From positions 2,108,001 to 2,172,000 of the forward strand of contig CP065006.1 in assembly GCA_016699695.1 (NCBI GenBank): DNA of 64,000 bases. Direction: 5' to 3'. This document shows, one piece after another, positions 8,303 to 15,937 of the stretch. The notes below the pieces were generated by a model. That model had not been told where the DNA came from. It did no database searches and saw only the letters and a list, made by a program, of their open reading frames with translations. This DNA is from Bacteroidota bacterium. GTDB lineage: Bacteria; Bacteroidota; Bacteroidia; Bacteroidales; UBA10428. Within the stretch, counting starts at the first letter, position 1. Every line of letters starts with the position of its first letter. Both the position numbers and the translations under genes were made by a program.

Positions 8303-8941
8303 GTGTTTAAAATTATCGACCTGACACATATTTTAGAGGAGAACATGCCCGTTTACCCTGGCACTGATTCTCCTCGTTTTATTTCTAATTGTACCCATGA
8401 AAAAGATGGTTTTGCCGAACTGTTAATTCAAATGCAGAGCCATACAGGTACGCATCTCGATGCCCCAGCTCATATTTTACCGGAAGGTAAAAGCCTGAGC
8501 GATTTTGATGCAGGTTTTTTTTGTGGGCTTGGGTTGGTTTTCCCTCTTTCGCATCAGGAGGAGATGAATTCAAAAACTCTCGAAAAAAACAGGGAACTTA
8601 TTGCTCAGGCCGATTTTATCCTACTGCATACCCAATGGGATAGCCATTGGGGAACACCAAAATATTTTGAAGGATTTCCGGCTCCTTCTCAGAAGCTATT
8701 GCTTAATCTGTTGAAATTTAATTTGAAAGGACTTGGAATCGATGCTATTTCCATCGATCCTGTCGGAAGCAGCAATTTGCCAAATCATCATATTTGGTTA
8801 GGCAGTAACAGGGTAATCATCGAAAATCTCACTAATTTGCAGCAATTGCCCAATCAACTGTTTGAGTTTTTCTGTCTGCCTCTTCCAATCAAACTTGGCG
8901 ACGGATCGCCTGTAAGAGCAATAGCACGCACAATTGATTAA
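8303..8941 (+). CDS. Cyclase-family hydrolase (kynurenine formamidase-like)
   Basis: The 212-residue protein has the cyclase-family layout: N-terminal IIDLTHILEENMPVYPGT and the metal-binding motif HTGTHLDAPAH (H-x-G-T-H-x-D-x-P-x-H), followed by ADFILLHTQWDSHWG and the GIDAISIDP segment. Family members are metal-dependent hydrolases such as KynB (N-formylkynurenine formamidase) and isatin hydrolase. No tryptophan-degradation genes are nearby, so substrate is unknown. GTG at 8303 is the start: an in-frame stop lies at 8291-8293 and the first ATG (8345) would delete the conserved DLTH segment. It is between a small acidic protein gene and a methyltransferase gene, probably in one transcript. 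Confidence 0.85.
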   Translation: MFKIIDLTHILEENMPVYPGTDSPRFISNCTHEKDGFAELLIQMQSHTGTHLDAPAHILPEGKSLSDFDAGFFCGLGLVFPLSHQEEMNSKTLEKNRELIAQADFILLHTQWDSHWGTPKYFEGFPAPSQKLLLNLLKFNLKGLGIDAISIDPVGSSNLPNHHIWLGSNRVIIENLTNLQQLPNQLFEFFCLPLPIKLGDGSPVRAIARTID

Positions 8942-8951
8942 AAACAAGGCC

Positions 8952-9671
8952 ATGCAACAAACTGATCCTTTTGGAATTGCTATCAAAGACTATTATCAAG
9001 CCCGGTTTCGGTGGGGCAAAAAGTTGGTTATGCGCTCGAGCCTTTCAGGAATTGAGAAAACTCCCGTATCGTATTATTTCAGAAGCTTCAGAAAAATGCC
9101 CCTTCTCGAGCGGCAGGCCCTGGATTTATGCGAAGGTTCAGTTCTCGATGTAGGGGCCTGTGCCGGAAGTCATGCACTTTTGCTACAAAACAGAGGTTTC
9201 GATGTTACTGCCCTCGACATCTCTAAAGCCTGCTGCGAGGTGATGCTAAGCAGAGGTATAAAATCAGTTGTTTGTTCCGATATAAATAACTACAAATCGA
9301 GAAAATTCAATACTATTTTATTGCTCATGAATGGCATTGGAATGGCTGGCACATTAAAAGAATTGCCTCATTTTCTTAATCACTTAAAAAATCTTTTGTT
9401 GCCCGGGGGACAAATTCTGTTTGATTCTTGCGATATCGATTATGCCTACTACGAACCTGATGGTAGCAAATGGGTAGACCTGAACAATGCCTACTACGGT
9501 CAGGTAAAATACACTCCCGTATTCAAACATTCCGAGGGACAGGATTTCAATTGGCTGTTTGTTGACTCCAATAAAATGAAAGCAGTAGCACGCCTTTGCG
9601 GCTTCAATTTTACAATACTTGCCGAGGGCTCTCAATCGGCCTACCTTGGGAAACTGATAATTCAGGGATAA
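8952..9671 (+). CDS. Class I SAM-dependent methyltransferase
   Basis: Residues about 65-85 carry the SAM-binding motif VLDVGACAGSHALLLQNRGF, followed by VTALDIS (acidic end of strand 2) and, further on, NTILLLMNGIGMAG and LLPGGQILFDSCDID, all in the order of a Rossmann-type methyltransferase. Later text (YYGQVKYTPVFKHSEGQDFNWLFVD) is probably the substrate domain. I chose ATG 8952; the frame can be extended to a TTG at 8934 that overlaps the preceding gene by 8 bases, with no conserved sequence gained. The methyl acceptor is unknown. It closes the 7990-9671 group. Confidence 0.82.
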   Translation: MQQTDPFGIAIKDYYQARFRWGKKLVMRSSLSGIEKTPVSYYFRSFRKMPLLERQALDLCEGSVLDVGACAGSHALLLQNRGFDVTALDISKACCEVMLSRGIKSVVCSDINNYKSRKFNTILLLMNGIGMAGTLKELPHFLNHLKNLLLPGGQILFDSCDIDYAYYEPDGSKWVDLNNAYYGQVKYTPVFKHSEGQDFNWLFVDSNKMKAVARLCGFNFTILAEGSQSAYLGKLIIQG

Positions 9672-9738
9672 GCCTGTAAATTAATGGGCGACATGGCTAA
9701 ATATTAGCTATCAGTCATAATTTTGATGCCCGAATCAT

Positions 9739-9746
9739 TATCTTTG
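9739..9746 (+). promoter_or_regulatory. -7 promoter box of serB
   Basis: TATCTTTG matches TAnnTTTG fully and lies 21 bases before the ATG at 9768. Because it falls inside the longer open frame, it supports the 9768 start over ATG 9726 or TTG 9723. No good -33 TTG is at the usual distance. Confidence 0.5.
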
Positions 9747-9767
9747 CGCCCTAAATATTCAGCATCC

Positions 9768-10991
9768 ATGAGCCATCGCGAAGTTATACTGGTAAACATT
9801 ACCGGGGCCGACAAACCCGGAGTTACTTCAGCGCTTACTACCATATTAGCCCAATATAAGGTGAATATCCTCGACATTGGGCAGGCTGTAATTCACGATT
9901 ACCTTTCCCTGGGTATTTTGTTCGAATTGCCACACGAAGCTGAATCATCGCCTGTGCTCAAAGACCTTTTATTTAAAGCCTACGAGATGGGCATTAAGGT
10001 AAGGTTTACGCCTATAACGGTGGAGGATTATAATCACTGGGTTTCCTTGCAGGGTAAAAACAGATACATTGTTACTTTAATTGCACGAAAGATTTCATCC
10101 TATCAGCTTGCCATGGTTACCGAAGTTATTTACGAGCAAGGGCTCAACATCGATAGCATTACCCGTTTAACTGGTCGGGTGGCCCTTGAAGATTTTCAGA
10201 ATGATTCGGGTTCCAAAGCCAGCATACAATTTTCGGTTCGGGGTACACCCCGCGATGAGTCGCGCATGCGAAGCGATTTTCTCGAAGTGGCCAAAAGCAT
10301 CGGGGCCGATATTGCCTTTCAGAACGACAACATCTACCGGCGAAATCGTCGCCTGGTGTGCTTTGATATGGATAGCACCCTTATTCAAACAGAAGTAATT
10401 GTGGAACTTGCAAAAAGGGCTGGTGTGGGCGAAGAAGTCGACCGCATTACAGAAGCAGCCATGCGGGGTGAAATTGATTTCAGTGAAAGCTTTAAACAAA
10501 GGGTTGCCCTGCTGAAAGGTTTGGATGTGAGTGTGATGCAGGAAATAGCTGAGAACTTGCCTATCACAGAAGGAACTCAACGTGTTTTCCATACCTTGAA
10601 AAAATTCGGTTTTAAAACAGCTATCCTGTCCGGTGGATTTACTTATTTTGGCAAGCACCTTCAACGCATGTTCGAAATTGATTATGTTTTTGCCAACGAC
10701 CTCGAAATTGTCGACGGTAAACTTACAGGTAAAAACCTTGGCGAAATTGTCGATGGGAACTTGAAGGCTGAATTGCTAAAAAAAATTGCTTTTAAGGAAG
10801 ATATCCATCTCGAACAGGTAATTGCTGTGGGCGATGGTGCCAATGATCTGCCTATGATTAACATTGCCGGATTGGGAATCGCCTTTCATGCCAAACCAAA
10901 AGTGCAGGAAAATGCCCGTCATGCTATTTCTACCATTGGTCTCGATGCGATTTTATACCTGATGGGTTTCAGAGACCGCGAAATAGGGTAG
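9768..10991 (+). CDS. serB: Phosphoserine phosphatase with N-terminal ACT domains
   Basis: The protein (407 residues from ATG 9768) has two ACT-like regulatory modules (about 1-80, starting EVILVNITGADKPGVTSALT, and 85-170, with YIVTLIARKISSYQLA) and a C-terminal HAD phosphatase. HAD motif I is FDMDSTLIQTE with D200 and D202, motif II is AILSGGFTYF, and motif III/IV is AVGDGANDLPMINIAG. It performs the last step of serine synthesis, O-phosphoserine to serine, in the cytosol. Length fits Bacteroidota SerB. It is convergent with rfbB and shares the palindromic terminator at 10991-11022. Confidence 0.93.
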   Translation: MSHREVILVNITGADKPGVTSALTTILAQYKVNILDIGQAVIHDYLSLGILFELPHEAESSPVLKDLLFKAYEMGIKVRFTPITVEDYNHWVSLQGKNRYIVTLIARKISSYQLAMVTEVIYEQGLNIDSITRLTGRVALEDFQNDSGSKASIQFSVRGTPRDESRMRSDFLEVAKSIGADIAFQNDNIYRRNRRLVCFDMDSTLIQTEVIVELAKRAGVGEEVDRITEAAMRGEIDFSESFKQRVALLKGLDVSVMQEIAENLPITEGTQRVFHTLKKFGFKTAILSGGFTYFGKHLQRMFEIDYVFANDLEIVDGKLTGKNLGEIVDGNLKAELLKKIAFKEDIHLEQVIAVGDGANDLPMINIAGLGIAFHAKPKVQENARHAISTIGLDAILYLMGFRDREIG

Positions 10992-11022
10992 TTAAAGTAA
11001 CCTAACTAGAGGTTACTTTAAC
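10991..11022. terminator. Bidirectional terminator between serB and rfbB
   Basis: A perfect 12-bp stem GTTAAAGTAACC (10991-11002) / GGTTACTTTAAC (11011-11022) closes an 8-base loop between the convergent stop codons. It overlaps the last base of the serB stop and ends 10 bases before the rfbB stop, so it can serve both genes. U-tracts are short. Confidence 0.65.
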
Positions 11023-11032
11023 TGTATTGGCT

Positions 11033-12088
11033 TTAGCGGTTCGAGTATTGTTTGCTGTAATATTTCTCATAATCCCCCGAAAGAATATGCTCAAGCCAGG
11101 CTTCGTTGGACAGATACCATTCTACGGTTTTTTCCAGACCCTGTTCGAACGTTACTGAGGGTTTCCATCCCAATTCTTTTTCAAGTTTCGAGGCATCGAT
11201 GGCGTAACGCATATCGTGTCCAGCCCGGTCGGTTACAAAGCTGATGAGCTTTTCCGATTCTCCTTTTTCACGGTTTAGTTTTTTGTCCATTATCTGGCAG
11301 AAAAGCCTTACCAGGTCAATATTTTTCCATTCATTGTCGCCGCCTATGTTGTAAGTATCACCATTTTTCCCTTTGTGAAAAATTACATCGATAGCCCGAG
11401 CATGGTCGATTACGTAAAGCCAGTCGCGAATATTCTCTCCTTTCCCGTAAACCGGAATGGGTTTTTTCTTTAAAATATTGTTGAAAACAAGGGGTATCAG
11501 TTTCTCAGGAAATTGATTTGGTCCGTAATTGTTCGAGCAATTGGAAATTACTACCGGCAGTTTGTAGGTATTGTGATAGGCTCTCACAAAATGGTCGGAG
11601 CTGGCTTTCGAAGCTGAATAAGGGCTTTGTGGATCGTAAGAAGTAGTCTCTACAAAAAATCCATCCTGGCCCAGCGATCCATAAACTTCGTCGGTAGAAA
11701 CGTGGTAAAAGAGTTTACCTTCCATCTGATTTTTCCAGAATTTCACAGCGGCATTCAGCAAGGTGGCTGTTCCTACAACGTTGGTAAAAATAAATTCATT
11801 GGGGTTGGTGATGGAACGATCGACATGCGATTCTGCTGCCAGGTGGATTACTCCATCGACCTGGTATTTCTCAAACAAAGCCTCAATCGCAGTTTTATCG
11901 GTAATATCGGCCTTCTCGAAAACATAGTTGGGCGCGTTTTCTATGTCCTTCAGGTTTTCGAGGTTTCCTGCATAGGTAAGCTTATCGACATTGATAATAC
12001 GGTATTGAGGATACTGGTTTACAAAGAGCCTTACTACATGAGAGCCAATAAATCCTGCACCTCCCGTGATAATAATATTTCTATTCAT
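11033..12088 (-). CDS. rfbB: dTDP-glucose 4,6-dehydratase
   Basis: The 351-residue protein is an extended SDR: NAD-binding GGAGFIGSHVVR, HLAAESHVDRSI, STDEVYGSLG, catalytic YSASKASSDHFVRAYHNTY (Y-x3-K) and the NNYGPNQFPEKLIP block that identifies the RmlB/RfbB group. It converts dTDP-glucose to dTDP-4-keto-6-deoxyglucose, precursor of rhamnose and other deoxysugars. rfbA, rfbC and rfbD are not in the window. It is the last gene of a four-gene minus-strand operon, 11 bases after galE, and meets serB at a shared hairpin. Confidence 0.93.
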   Translation of the reverse strand: MNRNIIITGGAGFIGSHVVRLFVNQYPQYRIINVDKLTYAGNLENLKDIENAPNYVFEKADITDKTAIEALFEKYQVDGVIHLAAESHVDRSITNPNEFIFTNVVGTATLLNAAVKFWKNQMEGKLFYHVSTDEVYGSLGQDGFFVETTSYDPQSPYSASKASSDHFVRAYHNTYKLPVVISNCSNNYGPNQFPEKLIPLVFNNILKKKPIPVYGKGENIRDWLYVIDHARAIDVIFHKGKNGDTYNIGGDNEWKNIDLVRLFCQIMDKKLNREKGESEKLISFVTDRAGHDMRYAIDASKLEKELGWKPSVTFEQGLEKTVEWYLSNEAWLEHILSGDYEKYYSKQYSNR

Positions 12089-12099
12089 GTGTATAATGA

Positions 12100-13125
12100 T
12101 TAATCAATGTTACGAATATTTTTTTCCCATGCCCAGGCAGAGGCCAGGGTTTCTTCGAGTGTTTTTTCGGCCTTCCAGCCAAGCACCTTGTTTGCAAGGT
12201 GGGTATCGGACCAAACTTTTTCCACATCGCCGGGTCGCCGGTCTACAATTTTATAATTTACTCTTTCCCCGGTTGCTTTTTCAAATGCCTGTATCACCTC
12301 CATCACCGAACTTCCTTTGCCAGTTCCCAGGTTGAACACTTCGTAGGATTCGCGCTGGCTTGCTGTTAGAATCCGCTCTACGGCTTTAATGTGTGCGTTG
12401 GCCAGGTCTACCACATGAATGTAGTCGCGAATGGCAGTGCCATCGGGCGTGTTGTAATCGTTCCCGTAAACTTTCAGCTGGTCGCGCAACCCTGCAGCGG
12501 TTTGCGTAACAAAAGGCACCAGGTTAAGGGGTATTCCTTTTGGTAATTCACCAATTAATGCTGAAGAGTGGGCACCTACCGGATTGAAATAGCGAAGCGA
12601 TATTGCTTTTAGTTTGTTATGTGCATTTACGCTGTCCTCGATAATGGTTTCAGACGCTTGTTTTGTAAATCCATAAGGTGAAGTGGCTTTTTTAACCGGA
12701 GCTTGCTCGGTAACCGGCAGTTCATCGGGCTGGCCATATACGGTACAGGAAGAAGAAAACACAAGAGCGGCTTTCCCATGCGTGGTCATGGCTTCCAGTA
12801 GGTTAATGAGCGATAATAAGTTGTTGCGGTAATATTCCAGCGGCATTTCAACCGATTCGCCCACAGCTTTTAAGGCTGCAAAATGAATGACAGCAGCTAT
12901 ATCCGGGTTTTTTTCAAATAGCTTATTTGTTTTTTCCCGCTCGCAAAGGTCGAATTGTTCAAAGACAGGGCGTTTCCCTGTGATACGTTCAATGCCATCA
13001 AGTACTTCAATTTCTGAATTTGAAAGATTATCGACGATAATTACCTCATAACCTTTTTCAATCAGTTCTACAGTTGTATGTGAGCCAATATAACCAGTTC
13101 CGCCAGTGACGAGAATTTTTGTCAT
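12100..13125 (-). CDS. galE: UDP-glucose 4-epimerase
   Basis: The 341-residue protein shows the GalE set: VTGGTGYIGSHTTVELIEKGY, VIHFAALKAVGESV, FSSSCTVYGQP, catalytic YGFTKQASE (Y-x3-K), LRYFNPVGAH and GTAIRDYIHVVDLA. It interconverts UDP-glucose and UDP-galactose (possibly also the N-acetyl forms). The ATG at 13123-13125 overlaps the stop of the upstream acetyltransferase gene by one base, so translation is probably coupled. It belongs to the polysaccharide precursor operon. Confidence 0.93.
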   Translation of the reverse strand: MTKILVTGGTGYIGSHTTVELIEKGYEVIIVDNLSNSEIEVLDGIERITGKRPVFEQFDLCEREKTNKLFEKNPDIAAVIHFAALKAVGESVEMPLEYYRNNLLSLINLLEAMTTHGKAALVFSSSCTVYGQPDELPVTEQAPVKKATSPYGFTKQASETIIEDSVNAHNKLKAISLRYFNPVGAHSSALIGELPKGIPLNLVPFVTQTAAGLRDQLKVYGNDYNTPDGTAIRDYIHVVDLANAHIKAVERILTASQRESYEVFNLGTGKGSSVMEVIQAFEKATGERVNYKIVDRRPGDVEKVWSDTHLANKVLGWKAEKTLEETLASAWAWEKNIRNID

Positions 13126-13709
13126 TATTTTATCCGGGTTACCCGGTTATTTTTTAGTTCGTATTTTTGATGGCTTTCTGAGCAAACAGCCTTGCCTTCG
13201 GTATCGAAATGAAGACGATGGCCGTATTCGCTTACCCAACCTATTTGCCGGGCAGGGTTGCCTACTACCAGGGCATAATCCGGCACCTCTTTTGTAACTA
13301 CTGCCCCGGCTCCTATAAACGCATAACATCCGATATCATTACCGCAGACTATGGTGGCATTGGCTCCAATCGAAGCACCTGTTTTTACAGTGGTACGCAT
13401 GTATTCATCTTTCCGGACAATAGCACTTCGCGGGTTGATGACGTTAGTAAAAACCATCGAGGGACCCAGGAAAACATCATCTTCGCAAATTACTCCGGTA
13501 TAAATAGAAACATTGTTCTGTACTTTCACATTTTTGCCCAGCACTACTCCTGGTGAAATTACCACATTCTGTCCGATGTTGCACTTTTCTCCGAGAATAC
13601 ATTGTGGCATGATATGCGAAAAGTGCCATATTTTGGTGCCTTCACCAATCTGGCAACCTTCGTCGATTACCGCAGTGTGGTGTGCAAAGTATTTAGCAGG
13701 CATAGGCAT
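13125..13709 (-). CDS. wlbB: Left-handed beta-helix N-acetyltransferase (WbpD/WlbB type)
   Basis: The 194-residue protein is a run of hexapeptide repeats ([70 protein letters not shown]) ending in [29 protein letters not shown]. This matches WbpD/WlbB, which acetylates the 3-amino group of UDP-2-acetamido-3-amino-2,3-dideoxyglucuronate. The aminotransferase gene ends only two bases upstream, and the dehydrogenase and oxidoreductase for the earlier steps lie at 31153-33518, which fits this assignment well. Confidence 0.85.
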   Translation of the reverse strand: MPMPAKYFAHHTAVIDEGCQIGEGTKIWHFSHIMPQCILGEKCNIGQNVVISPGVVLGKNVKVQNNVSIYTGVICEDDVFLGPSMVFTNVINPRSAIVRKDEYMRTTVKTGASIGANATIVCGNDIGCYAFIGAGAVVTKEVPDYALVVGNPARQIGWVSEYGHRLHFDTEGKAVCSESHQKYELKNNRVTRIK

Positions 13710-13711
13710 TT

Positions 13712-14818
13712 TTATTCGTAAAACGATTTAATTGCACCGGCAATGTATTCTTGTTGACCGACACTTAATTCTGTGTGCATGGGCAATGAAAGTACCGATT
13801 GGCATAGTTTGTCAGATACCGGAAGCACATCGTTTGTTTTATAGGCTTTTTGATGGTGCATGCCGACCGGGTAATAAATCATTGTAGGGATACCTTTCGA
13901 AGCCAAAAAGGACTGAAGTTCTGCTCGTCGTTCCACAATCAGGGTATATTGATGAAAAACGTGAGTGGAATGCTTTACCCGCGTGGGTGTTTTAATTTGG
14001 GGTATTCCAGAGAGCAAAACATCATAGCGGTCAGCAGCATTGCGTCGGGCCTTTCCAAAGGAGTCGAGGTGGTTGAGTTTTACATTCAGAATAGCAGCTT
14101 GCAGGGTATCGAGCCTGGAGTTGATGCCTACCATATCGTGGTAGTATTTCACTTTAGCTCCATGATTGGCAATACAGGCTATTTCTTCGCCAAGTAAAGG
14201 GTCGTTGGTATATAGAGCGCCACCATCGCCATAGCAGCCAAGGTTTTTTGATGGAAAAAAACTGGTGCAACCGATATGACCTATGGTTCCGGCTTTTTGC
14301 CATTTACCCTTGATTTGGATATCGGCACCAATGGCCTGGGCATTGTCTTCGATTACATAAAGCTTATGCTTTTCGGCTAAATCCATAATTTCTTCCATAT
14401 TGGCGCATTGACCATAAAGATGCACCGGAATGATTACCTTGGTTTTGGGGCTAATGGCTTTGTTTAGTTTTTCAGTATCAAGAAGAAAAGTTTGCTCATC
14501 CACGTCGACAAAAACCGGTTTTAAACCTAACAGGGCAATAACCTCTGCTGTGGCGATAAAAGTAAAATCGGGCACTATTACTTCATCTCCGGGTTGAAGT
14601 TTCAGCGCCATGAGGGCTATCTGAAGTGCATCTGTGCCGTTGGCACAGGGTATTACTTTTTTACACCGAAGGTAGTTTTCCAGCTTGGCAGCAAATTCTT
14701 TTACTTGTGGGCCATTAATGAAGGCTGCTGACTGAATCACTTCGCCGATTGCCTGGTCAATATCTTTTTTTAACCTTAAATATTGCCCTTGCAGGTCGAC
14801 CATGTGCAATTTTTCCAT
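13712..14818 (-). CDS. wlbC: DegT/DnrJ/EryC1 aminotransferase (WbpE/WlbC type)
   Basis: The 368-residue PLP enzyme has [60 protein letters not shown] and the [15 protein letters not shown] segment with the cofactor lysine K191. The NAQA (rather than AAQ/AHA) form and close partner wlbB point to WbpE/WlbC, which puts an amino group on C3 of the UDP-3-keto-HexNAcA sugar using glutamate. It is the first gene of the wlbC-wlbB-galE-rfbB operon; a box close to the -7 consensus (TATTTTCG on the minus strand, 14833-14840) lies just upstream. Confidence 0.86.
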   Translation of the reverse strand: MEKLHMVDLQGQYLRLKKDIDQAIGEVIQSAAFINGPQVKEFAAKLENYLRCKKVIPCANGTDALQIALMALKLQPGDEVIVPDFTFIATAEVIALLGLKPVFVDVDEQTFLLDTEKLNKAISPKTKVIIPVHLYGQCANMEEIMDLAEKHKLYVIEDNAQAIGADIQIKGKWQKAGTIGHIGCTSFFPSKNLGCYGDGGALYTNDPLLGEEIACIANHGAKVKYYHDMVGINSRLDTLQAAILNVKLNHLDSFGKARRNAADRYDVLLSGIPQIKTPTRVKHSTHVFHQYTLIVERRAELQSFLASKGIPTMIYYPVGMHHQKAYKTNDVLPVSDKLCQSVLSLPMHTELSVGQQEYIAGAIKSFYE

Positions 14819-14974
14819 GTATAAAATTTTGGCGAAAATAGTGAATTTACCTTTTTATTTATGCATAAAATGTCATTGTCCGGAATTTATAGATTTTAAA
14901 TGTTAAAAAAACAAATCGGTTCGAAGCACATATTATTAGGGCAAATACTACTTTAGCAGATAATTCTATTTGGT

Positions 14975-15925
14975 TTGGATTTAGCACCCTTTATACGAGA
15001 GCTTATACTGCTTAACGAGTGTGTCATTCTGCCTGGTTTTGGTGGTTTCGAAACGAGCTATCAGCCTGCGCACTACGATACGCTCAGAAAGTGCATGCTT
15101 CCACCCACCAAAAGGCTTCGTTTCAGGCCAGATTTTGTGAAAGGGGGAGGCACCCTGGAACAGTACCTGGTAACTCGTCTGAAGATAAGTGAAGATGAAG
15201 CGAAAAAGCTTGTTGTAACTTATGTTGAAGAACTGGTGAAGCGTATTGACGCTCAACGCGAAGCCATTATCAGTGGTGTTGGGCTTTTTACCAAGGGCTT
15301 GGGAAATGGGCTTAATTTTACTGCTTTCGAAGAAGAGAACTACCTGGCTGAATCATTTGGCCTGGAAGCATTTAGTCTGGAAAAACCTCTTACAAAACCC
15401 GCCGAACCGGTAGCAAAGGAACTTATTCTTCAGCCTCGCCGAAATACCCTAACTCTTGTGGTTATTGGCATTGTGGTAATTTGTGTGCTGATGGCTTTTA
15501 CAGCTATTCTTTCGGCCCGTTTCGACATTTATCTGTTTAATTTTGGCAATAAACAGTCTGAAAACGACTTAATTATTCTTGGCCCAAAAGCTGATGTCGA
15601 TACCAGTCTGCGCCGAATCAATCAGCAAATCAATGAATCGACCCACATAAAAAATGCCTTGTTATATTCCGAGACTCAGACAGAGGAAGATAAATCAGAA
15701 CAAAAATATTATTTGGTAGCGGGTAGTTTTAAAACTGAAAAGAATGCCAAGGCCATTGAACACGATTTATTCAAAGAAGGATATTTGCCCCAGGTGTTTT
15801 TTTACCAGGGTTATTACCGGGTGAGCATCGCCATGTATACCGATAAAATTCAGGCTCTTAATGAGCTTCAGCGTTTACGACGTCAGACAAACCGCACCGT
15901 CTGGCTGTTGGTGGTTGAGGAATAA
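14975..15925 (+). CDS. HU-like domain protein with one membrane segment and C-terminal SPOR domain
   Basis: Three parts are visible in 316 residues. Residues 1-125 resemble the prokaryotic HU-like (CCDC81-type) module: an N-terminal FIRELILLNECVILPGFGGF, LRFRPDFVKGGGTLEQYL and ISGVGLFTKG. Residues about 155-178 are a hydrophobic membrane segment (LTLVVIGIVVICVLMAFTAI). Residues about 240-316 form a SPOR-type repeat (YYLVAGSFKTEKNAKAIEHD, YYRVSIAMYTDKIQALNELQ), a fold that binds denuded peptidoglycan. Topology would put the HU-like part inside and SPOR in the periplasm. TTG 14975 is the start; an in-frame stop lies at 14954-14956 and no ATG precedes the conserved region. Similar proteins are widespread in Bacteroidota, role unclear, perhaps division or cell-wall linked. 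Confidence 0.8.
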   Translation: MDLAPFIRELILLNECVILPGFGGFETSYQPAHYDTLRKCMLPPTKRLRFRPDFVKGGGTLEQYLVTRLKISEDEAKKLVVTYVEELVKRIDAQREAIISGVGLFTKGLGNGLNFTAFEEENYLAESFGLEAFSLEKPLTKPAEPVAKELILQPRRNTLTLVVIGIVVICVLMAFTAILSARFDIYLFNFGNKQSENDLIILGPKADVDTSLRRINQQINESTHIKNALLYSETQTEEDKSEQKYYLVAGSFKTEKNAKAIEHDLFKEGYLPQVFFYQGYYRVSIAMYTDKIQALNELQRLRRQTNRTVWLLVVEE

Positions 15926-15937
15926 TCCAGCCGAAAT

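Noticed and set aside
10167..10664. 165-codon open frame antisense to serB
   Set aside because: Shadow of the HAD domain; no independent evidence.
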